In this document: positions 25,301-32,139 of the stretch, piece after piece
How the letters are laid out: each line of letters begins with the position of its first letter
Numbering within the stretch: the stretch's first letter is position 1
Assembly (NCBI GenBank): GCA_014529385.2
Contig: CM043958.1
Coordinates: 87,582,525 to 87,646,524, forward strand
Direction: 5' to 3'
Source: Adiantum capillus-veneris
Lineage: Eukaryota; Streptophyta; Polypodiopsida; Polypodiales; Pteridaceae
DNA: 64,000 nt
Translations under genes and position numbers: made by a program
The notes under the pieces: model-generated
What the model was told of the DNA's origin: nothing
What the model saw: the letters and a program-made list of their open reading frames with translations, nothing else
Database searches by the model: none

Positions 25301-28300
25301 GACGGAGCAATTGAACTGGGGAAATCCAGGCGCCCACGACTGCAAAGAACTACACAGCATCGACGAAGGCTACAACAGAAAATTCGGAGCACGCTGGCCA
25401 AGCATACAAGACGCTCGGTCAGACTACTAACCATGGAGGAAATTGATGAGATTCGCCAACGACCGATGCTAGATCTCTTGTGATTCAGCTATCCCAACAA
25501 GCCGCCCATTATTCTGCTTAGTTTTTGGCCTGGCTCACATCGACCAACTTAGGACCCCATAGTATATATCTTTGTTTTGTACTGTTGTTAGGTTATTTTG
25601 TTACTCTGACTTTGTATCAGATCCACCACTTTGTAACTTTCAGATCTCATAGGTCATTGTGGCCTTTTGAAGACGTTAATATAGCATTTCATTTCTCTTC
25701 AAGTTCAATTATTGCAGTTTTTCTTCATGTGTTGCTATTGATTTCTCACTTGGGTGTCCAAGTCTGTTGCAGTGGTATCCAAGCTCAAATGATTATTCTT
25801 CTACGAAGGATCGGATCGTTTTTCGGTAGCACACATGGGTTCTAGCAGCGAATCCAATAGAGATAACACCCCTCTGACGATGAAGAGCACTTCAATTGCA
25901 CCAAGGGAACGGAGGGAAACAGCAAAGATTCCAACAGGAGCAAGCCTCCTTCCAAGGACTCGGTAGAAAATCAAGGCAAGTTTCCGACGAGAGATTTCGA
26001 CAAGACGGAGTACCGATGTCAATTGCAAGTTGACACATGTGCCAAACGAATGATCAAGACGAACGATCAAGTACTCCAAGGACCCGAGGTACGTGAAGTA
26101 TCTGAAGAAACACCCGCTTGACGAGGTTCACTCTCAATGAGGAGATAATGTCTGCTCAACTCTCAAGTTGGCCATGAAGACCAAATCAAAGATAAGTGCA
26201 GAAAAGCAAAAATTGTACTCGTAAGAAGAGTTTGGCGAAGCTCCTAAACAGAAGATCACTCAAATGATGAACACTACAACGCACTCTCGGAAGAAAAGCA
26301 AGTCAAAGGACTTTCGAGGTGGCAATTGGATCCAAGAAGTGTGTTCGCTTCGAGGATGACCCTAGTTCTTCGTCTTCATAGATTCCAACAATTAGTTCCA
26401 GTGAGGATGAGAAAAGGAGGAAGAAGCGAAAACAAACCAAGAAGAGCAAGAAAATCAGATCCAAGAAGTCTAGAAAGAACAAAAAGCAATCTAGCAATTC
26501 AGAGGAGGAGACTTCATCCTATTCTGACAGTTCAGACAATGATACCCACCCTTTTGGTACCATTTACGGTAAGAAGCAGAGTCACCTCTTGAGGACCACT
26601 CGGTAGGATAATTTTGAAAAGAAACAAGGATGGGGATCAAGCACTAAAGTTTTGACACTTTTTTGGGCTTCAAGGCTTCGCATCGGGCTCTTGTTTACAT
26701 ACAACAGTTTGTCACCGCTTTCTCTAGGGTAACTATTATGAAGCCTCCAAAGTACAAAAGGTGGCATCTTTTCAGAAGGGCAACGCTCAGACATGATAAT
26801 CGACCCTACTTCTGAACAAGAAAGATCCAAAAATGAGGGTAAAGTTCAAGAAACTGTTCACTTCAGCATGGTTGACCGAGGAGTATGAACAGGATGTCAT
26901 CACGGCTTGGAACCACTTAAGGATGACAAAAGATGATATCTTGGTTATGTATTGTCAACGATTTGGAACACCTTTTTTGATAGTTGCTTCTTTTCAGAAG
27001 ATCCCTTTCTTGGAGCACATGGAATGGTTTTGTTGCAGCTTACTGAAAGAGATCTAGCGGTACTGTTTGAAGAAAAAGTTCAAGACCATTCAGAAGCTCA
27101 TGGAGCACACAAAGCATGGATTCTCCATGCATTTAGGCTCCTTGACGGACAAGCGAGTGTCCAAGTCAACGGAAAAGGAGTCTTCCAAAGAGAAGAAGAA
27201 GGAAAAGAAGCAGAAGAAGAAATCCACAAGGCCCAAATTATAAAAGCGCAATGTGTTGCGTACTTCAATTATGGTTGTGGTGAACAGGGGCATGTAACAA
27301 ACTGCTGACATGTGAAAGCCTAAAGAATGGAGCTAACTTACAGATGTCGGCCGAGGAGCCAAAACCCTAAGAAGAACAAGTAACAGAAGAAGAAGTCCTA
27401 CCAACTTATGGGGGCCCCATCGGATGGGGCCCCAAGTGACATAAAGGATTAAAATAACGCAGGACCCACACACACGCAAAAACTGATGACGTGGCAGATT
27501 TTTGAAAATTGCACTAGCATGATGACGTGGCAAGCTGTACGGATTTCCGCGTTTTGCGTTGGCTGATGACATGGCAGCTGTACGGATTTCCGTGATTTAC
27601 GTTGGCAGCTTTTTGGCTTTGCTTTTGGACCAAATGTTTTTGAGTTTGAAGGCTTTTCATTGAAATTGCTTTTTAGGCCAAGGGCCTTTAAATATGAGGT
27701 TAGGGCTCATTCTCTGGCATGCTTCCTGGAGAAGGTGTAGAGTCTGGAGTTCTGGCTTGTACTGTGTTGATGCAATATAAAGAAATACCGAAAGGGGCAC
27801 CAAGGTTTGGGGCTAATACTCTCTGGGGTGGAATTCCGCCACTCCGTGTCGTCTCTCTCTTTCAAATCAGTTGTTATTGAAGTGCTAAAAGTCTGTTCAG
27901 TCTATTCTTTTCTATTGGCACGTAGTGCCCGTAGAAAGGTCACTCGTCAAGACTTTCTAAGTTTGTAAAACTTCTTCTTCTTTGGGTTTTGGAAATTGGC
28001 CCCTTGGCCGACGTCTGAAGGTTGGCTCCGTTCTTCAATGGCTTGACACGTCAGCAGTTTGAGACAAGAGCAACATGCTATAGACACAATTTGGTGCGAT
28101 TTTTGACAAGGTACAAAGTGGGGAGATGGTGTCAGGCTATGCTCTCAAGGAAGGGTTTTGATCTGAAAGACCACGTGTGACGTGGTTTGCGGCAAAAGGT
28201 GTTGATGGAGTGTCACAATCCTCCTTTCGTTTGGGAACAAGGGCATAGAGGCGAATGCTTGAGGGTGTTGAGAGATACTTCTATTGGCCACAGCTCGAGA

Positions 28301-30903
28301 AGGATGTGGATGAGTTTGTGTGTACTTGTTTGGTATGTCAAAAAGCAAAGTATGACAAGCACAAAGTGAGAGAACTCCTACAACCTATATCAATTCCAAA
28401 TCGACCATGGGAGAGTTGATCTCCCCAAGACTTAGAGTGGGCAGGATGGTATTTGCACTATTGTGGATAGATTCAACAAACACGCTCATGTTGTACCAAT
28501 GAAGAAGACGGTTAAGATCGATCATTTTTCGACTATTCCAAAAGTGCACGTCGAATCAGCAAGTTGAATCTGGTGCGGTGCGTGTTGCACGAGAGGAGAA
28601 CCACTACAATCCTTTATCACAGATTGCCTGGAAGAGAATAGAGTCAATAAATTTCTCTCTGAGATTTTGAGGGTGTTCACAAGTTGACAGTACACTGTTG
28701 AGTGACTTTATGATATGCACATAAAAAGTTGACCATAAGTTTTGGGCTTGTGCTTGGAAACTCCTTAAAAGCTGATTCATTATAGTACTCTTGCAAGCGT
28801 GTGTTTGTTTGAGTATAGCAGGTGAAATGTCTTCATTTTTTGTTTCTACTCACCGGCAAAGATGATACTCATGATTGATATGATGAATTTAGTGCATCTA
28901 GACATCTACTAGAGATCAATGATATTTCGATGTGATGGCTAAATGATGTATTCAATTCACACTTTATGCGCGAGGTCTTGTTGTAAATGTCATTTGTGAA
29001 TGTGATCCTGGTGCATCAAGAGTTCTATCTACTAACATAATATGGCGGAAGGGGGAGCCCTTTACACGTGTCGCAATCTGCAACCTGAAAGCTAAAGTCC
29101 AAAACTAAAAAAAACCCGTTCGCACGCGATAAAGAGGGAGAGAGAGGGAGAGAGAGAGTCCGCCAAAGGCAGCCGGCCATACTAGTTGGGAAGAAAGGAT
29201 GAGATGGCTAGATAGTAATTTATGATTTGGATTAAAGGAGATGGCTTATTTTCATCATTTGCATCTGAGTGTTCAATAGAAACTATGTGAATGTTGATCC
29301 AAAATCCAATGTGGGTTAGGATTTGTGAGCATGCATGCTTTGTGAATATATTGTCTTGTGGCGACGATCATTGGCATGTTTACATGGAATTTGAGAAGTG
29401 ATAAGGATCCGGACTGCGGAGTGACGAGACTCAGTGTGTCAAGACATTTGTGAAAGATCAATGCGGTTTGAATGTGATGGCTAAATAAGTCATAATGATC
29501 ATGGTTCATGTCTAAGATCTCGAAGGGAACAATGATGTGGATGTGCTTATGATTGTTCAATGACTTGTGTCTTTGTACCAGTGCATGGTCTAAGTCGTCA
29601 AATGCATGTAAGCATAGAATCAATGTTTACACAGCTATTTTATTGTCCACTGTCTGTTTTGCACATGTACTCGAGAGAAATTACTCTTTTTTTTCTTTTT
29701 GCGGGGCCCGGGGGGGGGGGGGGGGGGGGTTCACAAGTGATGCCACGGCCATTGACCCGTCCGCCGAAGACAAAGGAGAAAAAGAGATTGTAACAAATGG
29801 CGTGGCTAGCGTACGGCCCTGTCGACATGGCACCCACAAATTGTGCGTTAAATCTAGGCAGCTATACAATGGGTAATGTGGACAGTGTGAAAACTTTTGG
29901 GGCATCAATGTTTTAGAAGTTGCTTTTGGGCCTTGCGCCAACTTTTGTATTTTTTGCTTTTCGGCCAAGGGCCTTTATAATTGTGCCTTGGAGGTCTACA
30001 TTGCAAATCAATGCATGGTTGTACATTTGCAGAGTGACTCCCTCACAATTATACTCTGTGGATTATTTAATATGATAAGAAGTACCAAGAGGGTCACCAA
30101 ACTTTGTTTGTTGTTTCAGTTCAATTCAGTGATTGTTGCGATAATTTCGCCACCTTGCTAGTGGCTCGCCGGTTACACAGAGTGCCTCAAGTGGTGTTGA
30201 GGGGTCTAGCTGGTATATGCCATCATAAAACGTACTGAGCGCAGATTTCAAACTGAGCGTAGATTTCAAACAAATCGTGTGGGAAGTATATGGTAAGAGT
30301 GTAGGATGCATGTAGATGGGGCATGTAGGGTGGAGAATGAATTTAAGTATGGTCAGTGCCGATAGGTGTGGGAGGGATAGTGAGTGATGTGATCAAATGT
30401 GCTACATCCTCAAATGTATTCCATTGTGCTACCTCCCTTTGAAACTGGTAATAGGATACATGTGAGACCCTCTGAATCTAGCCCCTGAACCATACCCCTT
30501 ATGAATAACGAGACGGCGTTGTGATCCTAATCTGAGTAGGTGTCGTCCATAAGCTATTGAGATCCTCTCGAGTCTAATCACATCAAGAGGGTGCAACATT
30601 ACTCCTATCTATTAGCAGTATACCCATATCAAACGTGTAGTTGGTATCCCCCAAGACCTACCATCAGAGACTAGCAGAAACCTGTCACAGGTTAGAGAGG
30701 TGGAGGGGCATGATATCGTACGTTTGATGGAGACACACGAGCTTGGAGCAAGCCTGTGGAGAGTTCAAGGATAAACCAATGCTTTTGAAGCAGCTTGCCT
30801 ACAACATGCAAACGGATCTGCTTGCAAGCTAACATTACTTCTTTAAAGAACCAAGCACAGCATTTCAATCTCATACACAAAAAAGGTCTTGTGGTTGACA
30901 TCA

Positions 30904-30963
<60 letters not shown>

Positions 30964-31083
30964 CAGACGTATTATACCATGAAATGAAGCAGGCTGGCAT
31001 TTTAAAGGACAGAAATGGAAGAAATGTACCTCGAGGGAGAAGGTGGAGAGAGCAGCCACGGCTTCTTCTACAGGGACCGCCAT
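7246..31083 (-). CDS. PIR: PIR/SRA1 (CYFIP-type) subunit of the SCAR/WAVE complex, first 12 exons
   Basis: Plant homologue of CYFIP/SRA1. In the family this cytosolic protein binds active ROP/Rac GTPases and is part of the complex that holds and releases SCAR/WAVE to activate Arp2/3 actin nucleation. Exons on the minus strand: 31030-31083, 12191-12263, 11865-11929, 11691-11768, 11262-11381, 11103-11173, 9759-9851, 8147-8216, 7999-8063, 7712-7907, 7478-7629 and 7246-7339. They total 1131 nt, exactly 377 codons. Landmarks I recognise from plant PIR are MAVPVEEAVAALSTFSLE (1-18), LYLETYQVLDLE, RTFTQVSTQWQDTDSMREEL, ERHVLLRVLPVLVVLA, PAFPDLHLAPASMLKELSAY and AIRLEHDEFVLRFAA. This covers the N-terminal Rac-binding-like region and the start of the large CYFIP domain, about 30% of a roughly 1280-residue family member. 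No stop or frameshift was found, so the gene looks functional. The remaining exons lie left of the window. Confidence 0.95.
7340..7477 (-). other. PIR: U12-type AT-AC intron of PIR (138 bp)
   Basis: On the gene strand the intron starts ATATCCTCTC, matching the U12 5' splice-site consensus (ATATCCTY), and ends TTTTAC. A branch-like CACTTAAT lies about 10 nt before the end (plus strand 7349-7357). The exons share ATAT at the junction, so four boundaries would give the same protein. Only this one fits a known splicing class, and no GT-AG choice restores the conserved reading. Confidence 0.8.
7478..7629 (-). CDS. PIR: PIR exon 11 (residues 296-345)
   Basis: Acceptor ATTGCAG/AAAGAT. Codes KDPVVPAFPDLHLAPASMLK through SLPSPHELVPREAA. 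The exon ends with GA at 7478, because the only downstream boundary that restores the family sequence AEYQRQY is an ATATCC 5' splice site, not GT. Confidence 0.92.
7712..7907 (-). CDS. PIR: PIR exon 10 (residues 230-295)
   Basis: Acceptor CAAGCAG/CGTAGA, donor TTCAAG/GTAGAA. The 66 residues include VEDILQVLIHFCVESLESDS, SERHVLLRVLPVLVVLAMS and ARLINIFK. Confidence 0.94.
7999..8063 (-). CDS. PIR: PIR exon 9 (residues 209-229)
   Basis: Acceptor ATACCAG/ATATTT, donor CAACAA/GTATGC. Codes IFLSTRWAILSNIQGELFRV and N. Confidence 0.92.
8147..8216 (-). CDS. PIR: PIR exon 8 (residues 185-208)
   Basis: Acceptor TATACAG/AACCTT, donor TTACAG/GTCCTC. Codes TFTQVSTQWQDTDSMREELD and DLQ; near-identical to the plant family. 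Confidence 0.95.
8524..8870. repeat. 195-bp tandem duplication in PIR intron 7
   Basis: Copy 1 is 8524-8718 and copy 2 starts at 8719. They share a 'GGTCTGAA...GATCTGAA' start, a GGCAAACACTTGTAC stretch and GTTTCTATTCTGAAATA. The rest of intron 7 (8217-9758) shows no gene. Confidence 0.85.
9759..9851 (-). CDS. PIR: PIR exon 7 (residues 154-184)
   Basis: Acceptor ATGTAG/GTCTAT, donor AAGAG/GTTTGT. Codes SILKLLDMLLQLDHLKNAKA and SIPNDFSWYK. Confidence 0.93.
9852..11102. other. PIR intron 6, no gene seen
   Basis: Contains an 81-residue open frame on the plus strand (10541-10786) with no recognised motif. No transposon hallmark was recognised. Confidence 0.5.
11103..11173 (-). CDS. PIR: PIR exon 6 (residues 131-153)
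   Basis: Acceptor GCTCAG/CTGGCA, donor ATGTG/GTAATC. Codes LAVDMQRFSRPERRISGPTV and THM; the last two bases TG join G of the next exon to give Trp154. Confidence 0.93.
11262..11381 (-). CDS. PIR: PIR exon 5 (residues 91-130)
   Basis: Acceptor GTACAG/CTACCA, donor TCTAAA/GTAAGA. Exactly 40 codons, including LPDSMKQSQSELYLETYQVL and ending QWQASAASK. Confidence 0.94.
11691..11768 (-). CDS. PIR: PIR exon 4 (residues 65-90)
   Basis: Acceptor TTAATAG/AATCTT, donor CCACAG/GTTCGG. Codes NLLVQEGKEMVAVLYTYRSC and VKALPQ, a very conserved stretch. Confidence 0.93.
11865..11929 (-). CDS. PIR: PIR exon 3 (residues 43-64)
   Basis: Acceptor GCACAG/ATTACG, donor CTTCTG/GTTTGT. Codes YEDVPAYRMSLTEDTKSINL, matching the conserved 'DVxAYRLSLxEDTKxLN' stretch. 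Confidence 0.92.
12191..12263 (-). CDS. PIR: PIR exon 2 (residues 19-42)
   Basis: Acceptor TTGCAG/GATAAT, donor ATTG/GTATGT. Codes DNQSDVQGLAAILMSGKSSS and KSPI, in the least conserved part of the N-terminus. The last base G begins codon 43. Confidence 0.85.
12590..13200 (-). pseudogene. Degenerate LINE fragment, post-RT region
   Basis: Minus strand near 13130 reads GLIVNLGKTKV, the segment after the RT catalytic box. It then gives SYIYLGTAFTATTCCFSMAS with LTRGYTALVMLERRC (like TYLGVVFSG...LTRAHAALGRLERMC in family 1), and after a frame change AIVWAPGP and RDDIIRVELATPPVEAL. The catalytic box itself is unreadable. It lies in PIR intron 1, same strand as PIR, and is older than the plus-strand LINEs. 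Confidence 0.75.
13290..13697 (+). repeat. LTR, left part, split by a LINE cluster
   Basis: Shares the GATGTGG / GACATGGCAG blocks, a TATA-like CTTTATAAG, CAATAAAGAAAGAAATAC and AAAGGGGCACCAA with the other LTRs of this window. Its last 31 bases (13667-13697) recur with one mismatch at 25695-25725, where the right part of an LTR leads into a primer-binding site. The two parts together have the length expected after the GGGGCACCAA motif, which fits one LTR interrupted by insertion. Confidence 0.7.
13698..13769 (+). mobile_element. Very short family-1 LINE 3' end
   Basis: Contains GGTCTCATAGGTCACTTTGG, the stem-loop at 13716-13730, GAAGACGTTAATATAACATT and a (CATTT)n-like tail. It lacks all coding sequence: an extreme 5' truncation directly following the 31-bp LTR segment. 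Confidence 0.8.
13716..13730 (+). other. LINE 3' stem-loop
   Basis: AGGTCA-CTT-TGGCCT, identical to the copy at 3286-3300. Confidence 0.65.
13770..14650 (+). pseudogene. Family-2 LINE ORF1 (coiled coil plus RRM-like)
   Basis: Nucleic-acid-binding ORF1 protein of a LINE. A coiled-coil stretch (MQLEEEVKECKRSLVDLNAL, KERMSKVEHDHVLKEEKFD) is followed by an L1-ORF1-like domain: NIVIRGILEE, an acidic spacer, VYGAHRVRKQGAPR, RPIV and then KRKIILDNSWIYLRDT with a lysine-rich end. This order is the one known for L1 ORF1p (coiled coil, RRM, C-terminal domain). There are frame changes around 13900-13975, a TAA at 14265-14267 and a stop after RPIV. Confidence 0.8.
14669..18012 (+). pseudogene. Family-2 LINE ORF2: endonuclease, RT, zinc knuckle
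   Basis: AP endonuclease motifs: FWNCNG near 14705, LLVETWEHD, FGDMNART near 15135, SVIDYML and EFDHRTL. A frame change lies near 15080. Reverse transcriptase: NNYRTIMI, GQAGFRRCHSTIDH, CCFVDFKKAFD, then TGA at 16531-16533 (probably from a Trp codon), VKQGCPLSPTLFGL and the intact catalytic LLYADDVVLL. The last part ends in the zinc knuckle CKLCSLQVRESEYHTLLEC (CX2CX9HX4C). 16540-18012 alone is open for 490 codons. Between 15583 and 15949 the frame is broken. Confidence 0.88.
18025..18040 (+). other. LINE 3' stem-loop
   Basis: AGGTCA-TATT-TGACCT: six Watson-Crick pairs. Compared with family 1, the U-G wobble is here U-A and the loop is four bases. Confidence 0.68.
18059..18143. repeat. (TC)n-(TG)n compound microsatellite
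   Basis: (TC)n 18059-18110 followed by (TG)n to 18143, directly continuing the LINE family-2 tail. Confidence 0.97.
18144..19344. other. Unassigned spacer with short internal repeats
   Basis: No coding region recognised. Between about 18430 and 18960 short phrases such as GCTGAAATCTGC, AAAACGCTAG and GGGAATCTGC recur many times in degenerate form. It lies between two microsatellites and may be an LTR or other element of unknown type. Confidence 0.45.
19345..19386. repeat. (CT)n microsatellite
   Basis: About 21 units, directly abutting the 5' truncation point of the next LINE. Confidence 0.97.
19387..20340 (+). mobile_element. 5'-truncated LINE, family 3
   Basis: Open from the truncation point to the stop at 20244-20246: the C-terminal part of ORF2 after the RT. 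It reads WNEIEKIQKKFLCRHLGVKK, SYSVLLLETGKRPLEMKALQ, WSLIQDIRKWFAKWN, and ends with the zinc knuckle CTSCTMRALEDEAHVTLEC (CX2CX9HX4C). It resembles family 2 (FENVQKRFLTNFLQVKT, LLLLESQSLAIEVMGME) but is clearly a different lineage. The 3' end has the stem-loop at 20285-20299, GTGGACGTGAATATC and (AAATC)n. Confidence 0.85.
20285..20299 (+). other. LINE 3' stem-loop
   Basis: GGGTCA-TTT-TGGCCC. The outer A-U pair of the other copies is G-C here, a compensating change in a different LINE family. Confidence 0.68.
20395..21156 (+). repeat. 402-bp tandem duplication of the LINE 5' end
   Basis: Copy 1 is 20395-20796; copy 2 starts at 20797 and stays similar to 21156. Each copy holds the leader and the first ~75 codons of ORF1. 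Each leader also has GTGGGTGCACACGTACA twice, 52 bp apart (20444, 20496, 20846, 20898), with an ACGT core. The arrangement resembles the monomer repeats at the 5' end of some mammalian L1s; a promoter role is inference. Confidence 0.88.
20542..20919 (+). pseudogene. Extra truncated ORF1 start in the first 5' repeat
   Basis: Begins with ATG and codes the same N-terminus (MRKMNDKADPLADAIQKCKE) and coiled coil as the main ORF1. It then runs into the leader of the second repeat and stops at 20919. It is a product of the 402-bp duplication; it could yield a short coiled-coil peptide if translated. Confidence 0.7.
20944..21768 (+). CDS. LINE family-1 ORF1 protein, intact (274 aa)
   Basis: Nucleic-acid-binding protein that in L1-type elements forms trimers on the element RNA. 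Residues about 10-80 form a coiled coil (TINILEGRVLIQESKISTLE, DRVTTQEEEIASLKKE). Residues about 95-125 are a Lys-rich linker. From about 135 an RRM-like fold (ALHVRICGLKDKG, RAWRVGN, ERALILRFPSMEAKKSFLKK) leads to the C-terminal part (GIFLGDDLTLSHIAHMQEVM, KIAFYRDGKVVIL). No stop or frameshift. The stop TGA overlaps an ATG (ATGA at 21765-21768), a layout that could allow re-initiation for ORF2, though the present ORF2 frame differs by one base. Confidence 0.85.
   Translation: MRKMNDKADPLEDAIQKCKEEMTEIMTKMNRNLWGTINILEGRVLIQESKISTLEDRVTTQEEEIASLKKETIKEQVRAIKEGEEQHKEMTTSWVDVLTKTQQKADEAEKWIKVAKKGKGKEITPTPTPNNIINQTLEEEQRRRVRALHVRICGLKDKGNVDEEVKELTALMGIHEPTHTRAWRVGNIKKNGSSGETSKERALILRFPSMEAKKSFLKKRPTLKETGIFLGDDLTLSHIAHMQEVMPEIRAAREKGKIAFYRDGKVVILERRST
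21771..25483 (+). pseudogene. LINE family-1 ORF2: endonuclease, RT, zinc knuckle
   Basis: AP endonuclease: AAWNCNGSM near 21800, IIFYSETHQ, then IILRGFNART near 22230 where the family has GDFNA, so the catalytic Asp is lost (CGG GGC at 22236-22241), STVDYVM and VAVDHALVS. An in-frame TAG lies at 21958-21960. Reverse transcriptase: GNYRTIMIGH, GQARFRRGFSTLDH, a one-base frame change near 23550, FVDFRKAFDTV, VYSTIGVK with TAG at 23787-23789 in place of Gln, and intact LLYADDIVLI. After a frame change near 24240 the C-terminal part is open from 24476 to 25483 with the knuckle CPLCNMEPETELHYTCRC and the conserved end MEEIDEIRQRPMLDLL. Confidence 0.88.
25651..25665 (+). other. LINE 3' stem-loop
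   Basis: AGGTCA-TTG-TGGCCT. Same stem as the other family-1 copies with a changed loop, which fits selection on the stem rather than the loop. Confidence 0.65.
25695..25771 (+). repeat. LTR, right part, with 31-bp duplication
   Basis: Starts with the 31-bp segment also present at 13667-13697 and ends in CA at 25771, one base before a primer-binding site. It is taken as the right part of the LTR whose left part ends at 13697. Confidence 0.7.
25773..25784 (+). other. Primer-binding site, initiator Met tRNA type
   Basis: TGGTATCCAAGC, two mismatches from TGGTATCAGAGC, directly after the LTR end. Confidence 0.75.
25835..27308 (+). pseudogene. Ty3/gypsy gag remnant
   Basis: ATG at 25835, 50 bp after the primer-binding site (MGSSSESNRDNTPLTMKSTS). 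Gag features appear across frames: YVKYLKKHPLDEVHSQ, a Ser/Lys-rich segment (SSEDEKRRKKRKQTKKSKK), a core-like stretch KKLFTSAWLTEEYEQDVITA at 26848, a Lys-rich tail, and a damaged zinc knuckle CGEQGHVTNC near 27280. Many stops and frame changes. No protease or RT follows. Confidence 0.65.
27335..27940 (+). repeat. LTR-like segment with repeated TGACGTGGCA
   Basis: Same landmark order as the LTR at 3755: AAAACCCTAAG, repeated GATGACGTGGCA blocks (27486, 27521, and a GACATGGCAG variant near 27568), AGGGCCTTTAAATATG (TATA-like at 27687-27695), CAATATAAAGAAATACCG, AAGGGGCACCAA and CCGCCACTCCGTGTC. TGACGTGGCA is the core of plant bZIP sites; regulation through it is inference. Confidence 0.7.
28200..28560 (+). 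pseudogene. Ty3/gypsy integrase fragment
   Basis: Across a few frame changes: RYFYWPQLEKDVDEFVCTCL and VCQKAKYDKHK (Cys pair of the integrase zinc-binding domain), PISIPNRPWES, then ICTIVDRFNKHAHVVPMKK. About 120 codons of the zinc-binding region and the start of the catalytic core; the rest is missing. Confidence 0.78.
28561..29879. other. PIR intron 1, no gene seen
   Basis: No coding region recognised. Contains a GA-rich run near 29130-29160 and a run of 20 G at 29710-29729. Confidence 0.5.
29880..30130 (+). repeat. Diverged LTR-like fragment
   Basis: Shares TTGCTTTTxGGCC, CCAAGGGCCTTTATAATTG (TATA-like) and AAGTACCAAGAGGGTCACCAA with the LTRs at 3755 and 27335. No primer-binding site follows. 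Confidence 0.5.
30131..30906. other. PIR intron 1, no gene seen
   Basis: No coding motif recognised. This is the part of intron 1 nearest exon 1. Confidence 0.5.
30907..30960. repeat. (TC)n microsatellite in PIR intron 1
   Basis: About 27 units, starting roughly 70 bp downstream of the exon 1 donor on the gene strand, where it reads (GA)n. Confidence 0.97.
31030..31083 (-). CDS. PIR: PIR exon 1 (residues 1-18)
   Basis: The ATG is the reverse complement of 31081-31083. It codes MAVPVEEAVAALSTFSLE, almost identical to the known plant PIR start, which fixes the start codon. Donor: CTCGAG/GTACAT. An upstream in-frame TTG is not needed. The following intron is about 18.8 kb. Confidence 0.93.
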
Positions 31084-31959
31084 TGCAGCTGGCAAGTTTT
31101 CTTCGAAGCACTAGCAGTAGAAATCAGAGCTTCATTTGGCAATGGATTACAGCTTGAAGAGCGCAAAATATTACTGCTCTTCTGAAGGCTGGACCTCGTT
31201 GCACAATATGTTGAAGCTTTTAGAGGGTTGTCACACGAGGCTCACTTTTTGAGCAAGCAAGTTTTTAACGACACAGCAGGCTGAGTAGTTTTGCAAACGT
31301 TATAGAGAACTTAAACTTAGAGCTGAGTCCCCCTAACATCAAGAATATTGAAGGCATTTTGATGTCCACATATCCATGAATTTGTATTGGTGTGATTTAA
31401 TTCACAAAAAGGCATGATTTTAGGAAGGATGGTTGACTTTGTAAGCCTTGAAAAGGTAATATTAACTTTTCCCCTGCTATACCAAGGCTATCCAATAACT
31501 GAGTAAGTATTGCTATGTTTACATTTACTAGAAAGAAATTCCTCGATATTAAGAGCACTAAGAGTTTTGAGGAAAAGTGCATAAAATGGTCAACAAGTAA
31601 ATCCCACTAATATCCCTGGTGGTGGCTCAGTTGCGCAAAGGTAGGCTTGGTTTTCCGAAATAGTCTTGGAGCCTAGTCCTTCTATTCAATAAAGCATTGG
31701 TGAAATTAGTGTTTTAAATGGTAAAAAGATTACGTTAAAACAAACACATGATGGAATTGTTGCTAAATCTAAAGAGAAATTAACTTCTAGTGAAAGTGAA
31801 TGAGGAGCAAAGGTCAGCTCAAATTTTCAATGGTTAGTCTCTAAGAGAAAGACTTATACTAGGAAAAAAGGGAGCATTACGAGTTTAAAAGGGCTTATCT
31901 AATACCACTAATCCCAAGTGGGACTCTGCTCTTAGTTGCAAAGAGATATGCCTACCAAT
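31084..31959. other. Upstream side of PIR; promoter and 5' UTR probably here
   Basis: Directly 5' of the PIR start codon. No TATA box or other site can be named with confidence. No coding region seen. Confidence 0.45.
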
Positions 31960-32060
31960 GGACTCATAGCCTAGTGGTCAAGGTGGATGTGTGGGTGAGT
32001 GAGGACCTAGGCTCAAACCCTCCAGCGACATCTTTCTTGTTTGATTTCAAAGTTCAACTA
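31960..32060 (+). mobile_element. tRNA-derived SINE head (or tRNA pseudogene)
   Basis: A polymerase III internal promoter: box A TAGCCTAGTGG at 31967-31977 fits TRGCNNAGYGG exactly, and box B GGCTCAAACCC at 32010-32020 fits GGTTCRANNCC with one change. Starts of the boxes are 43 bp apart, as in a tRNA. The flanks do not form an acceptor stem, so this is not a functional tRNA. The 3' limit is unknown. Confidence 0.6.
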
Positions 32061-32139
32061 CCCTCAAGAAAAACAAGTGAAAGGGTGACGATGGCTTTCA
32101 AAAACAATAAGAAAGTGATAAAATTGTTACGTTGAATTA

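Larger units (their letters stand above)
20395..25694 (+). mobile_element. Full-length LINE, family 1 (about 5.3 kb)
   Basis: Complete in layout: repeated 5' leader, ORF1 (20944-21768), ORF2 with AP endonuclease, RT and zinc knuckle (to 25483), 3' UTR, stem-loop at 25651-25665, GAAGACGTTAATATAGCATT and the tail. It starts just after the tail of the family-3 LINE and lies antisense in PIR intron 1. The downstream flank starts with the 31-bp segment also seen at 13667. Several stops, frameshifts and a lost catalytic residue make it inactive. Confidence 0.9.
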
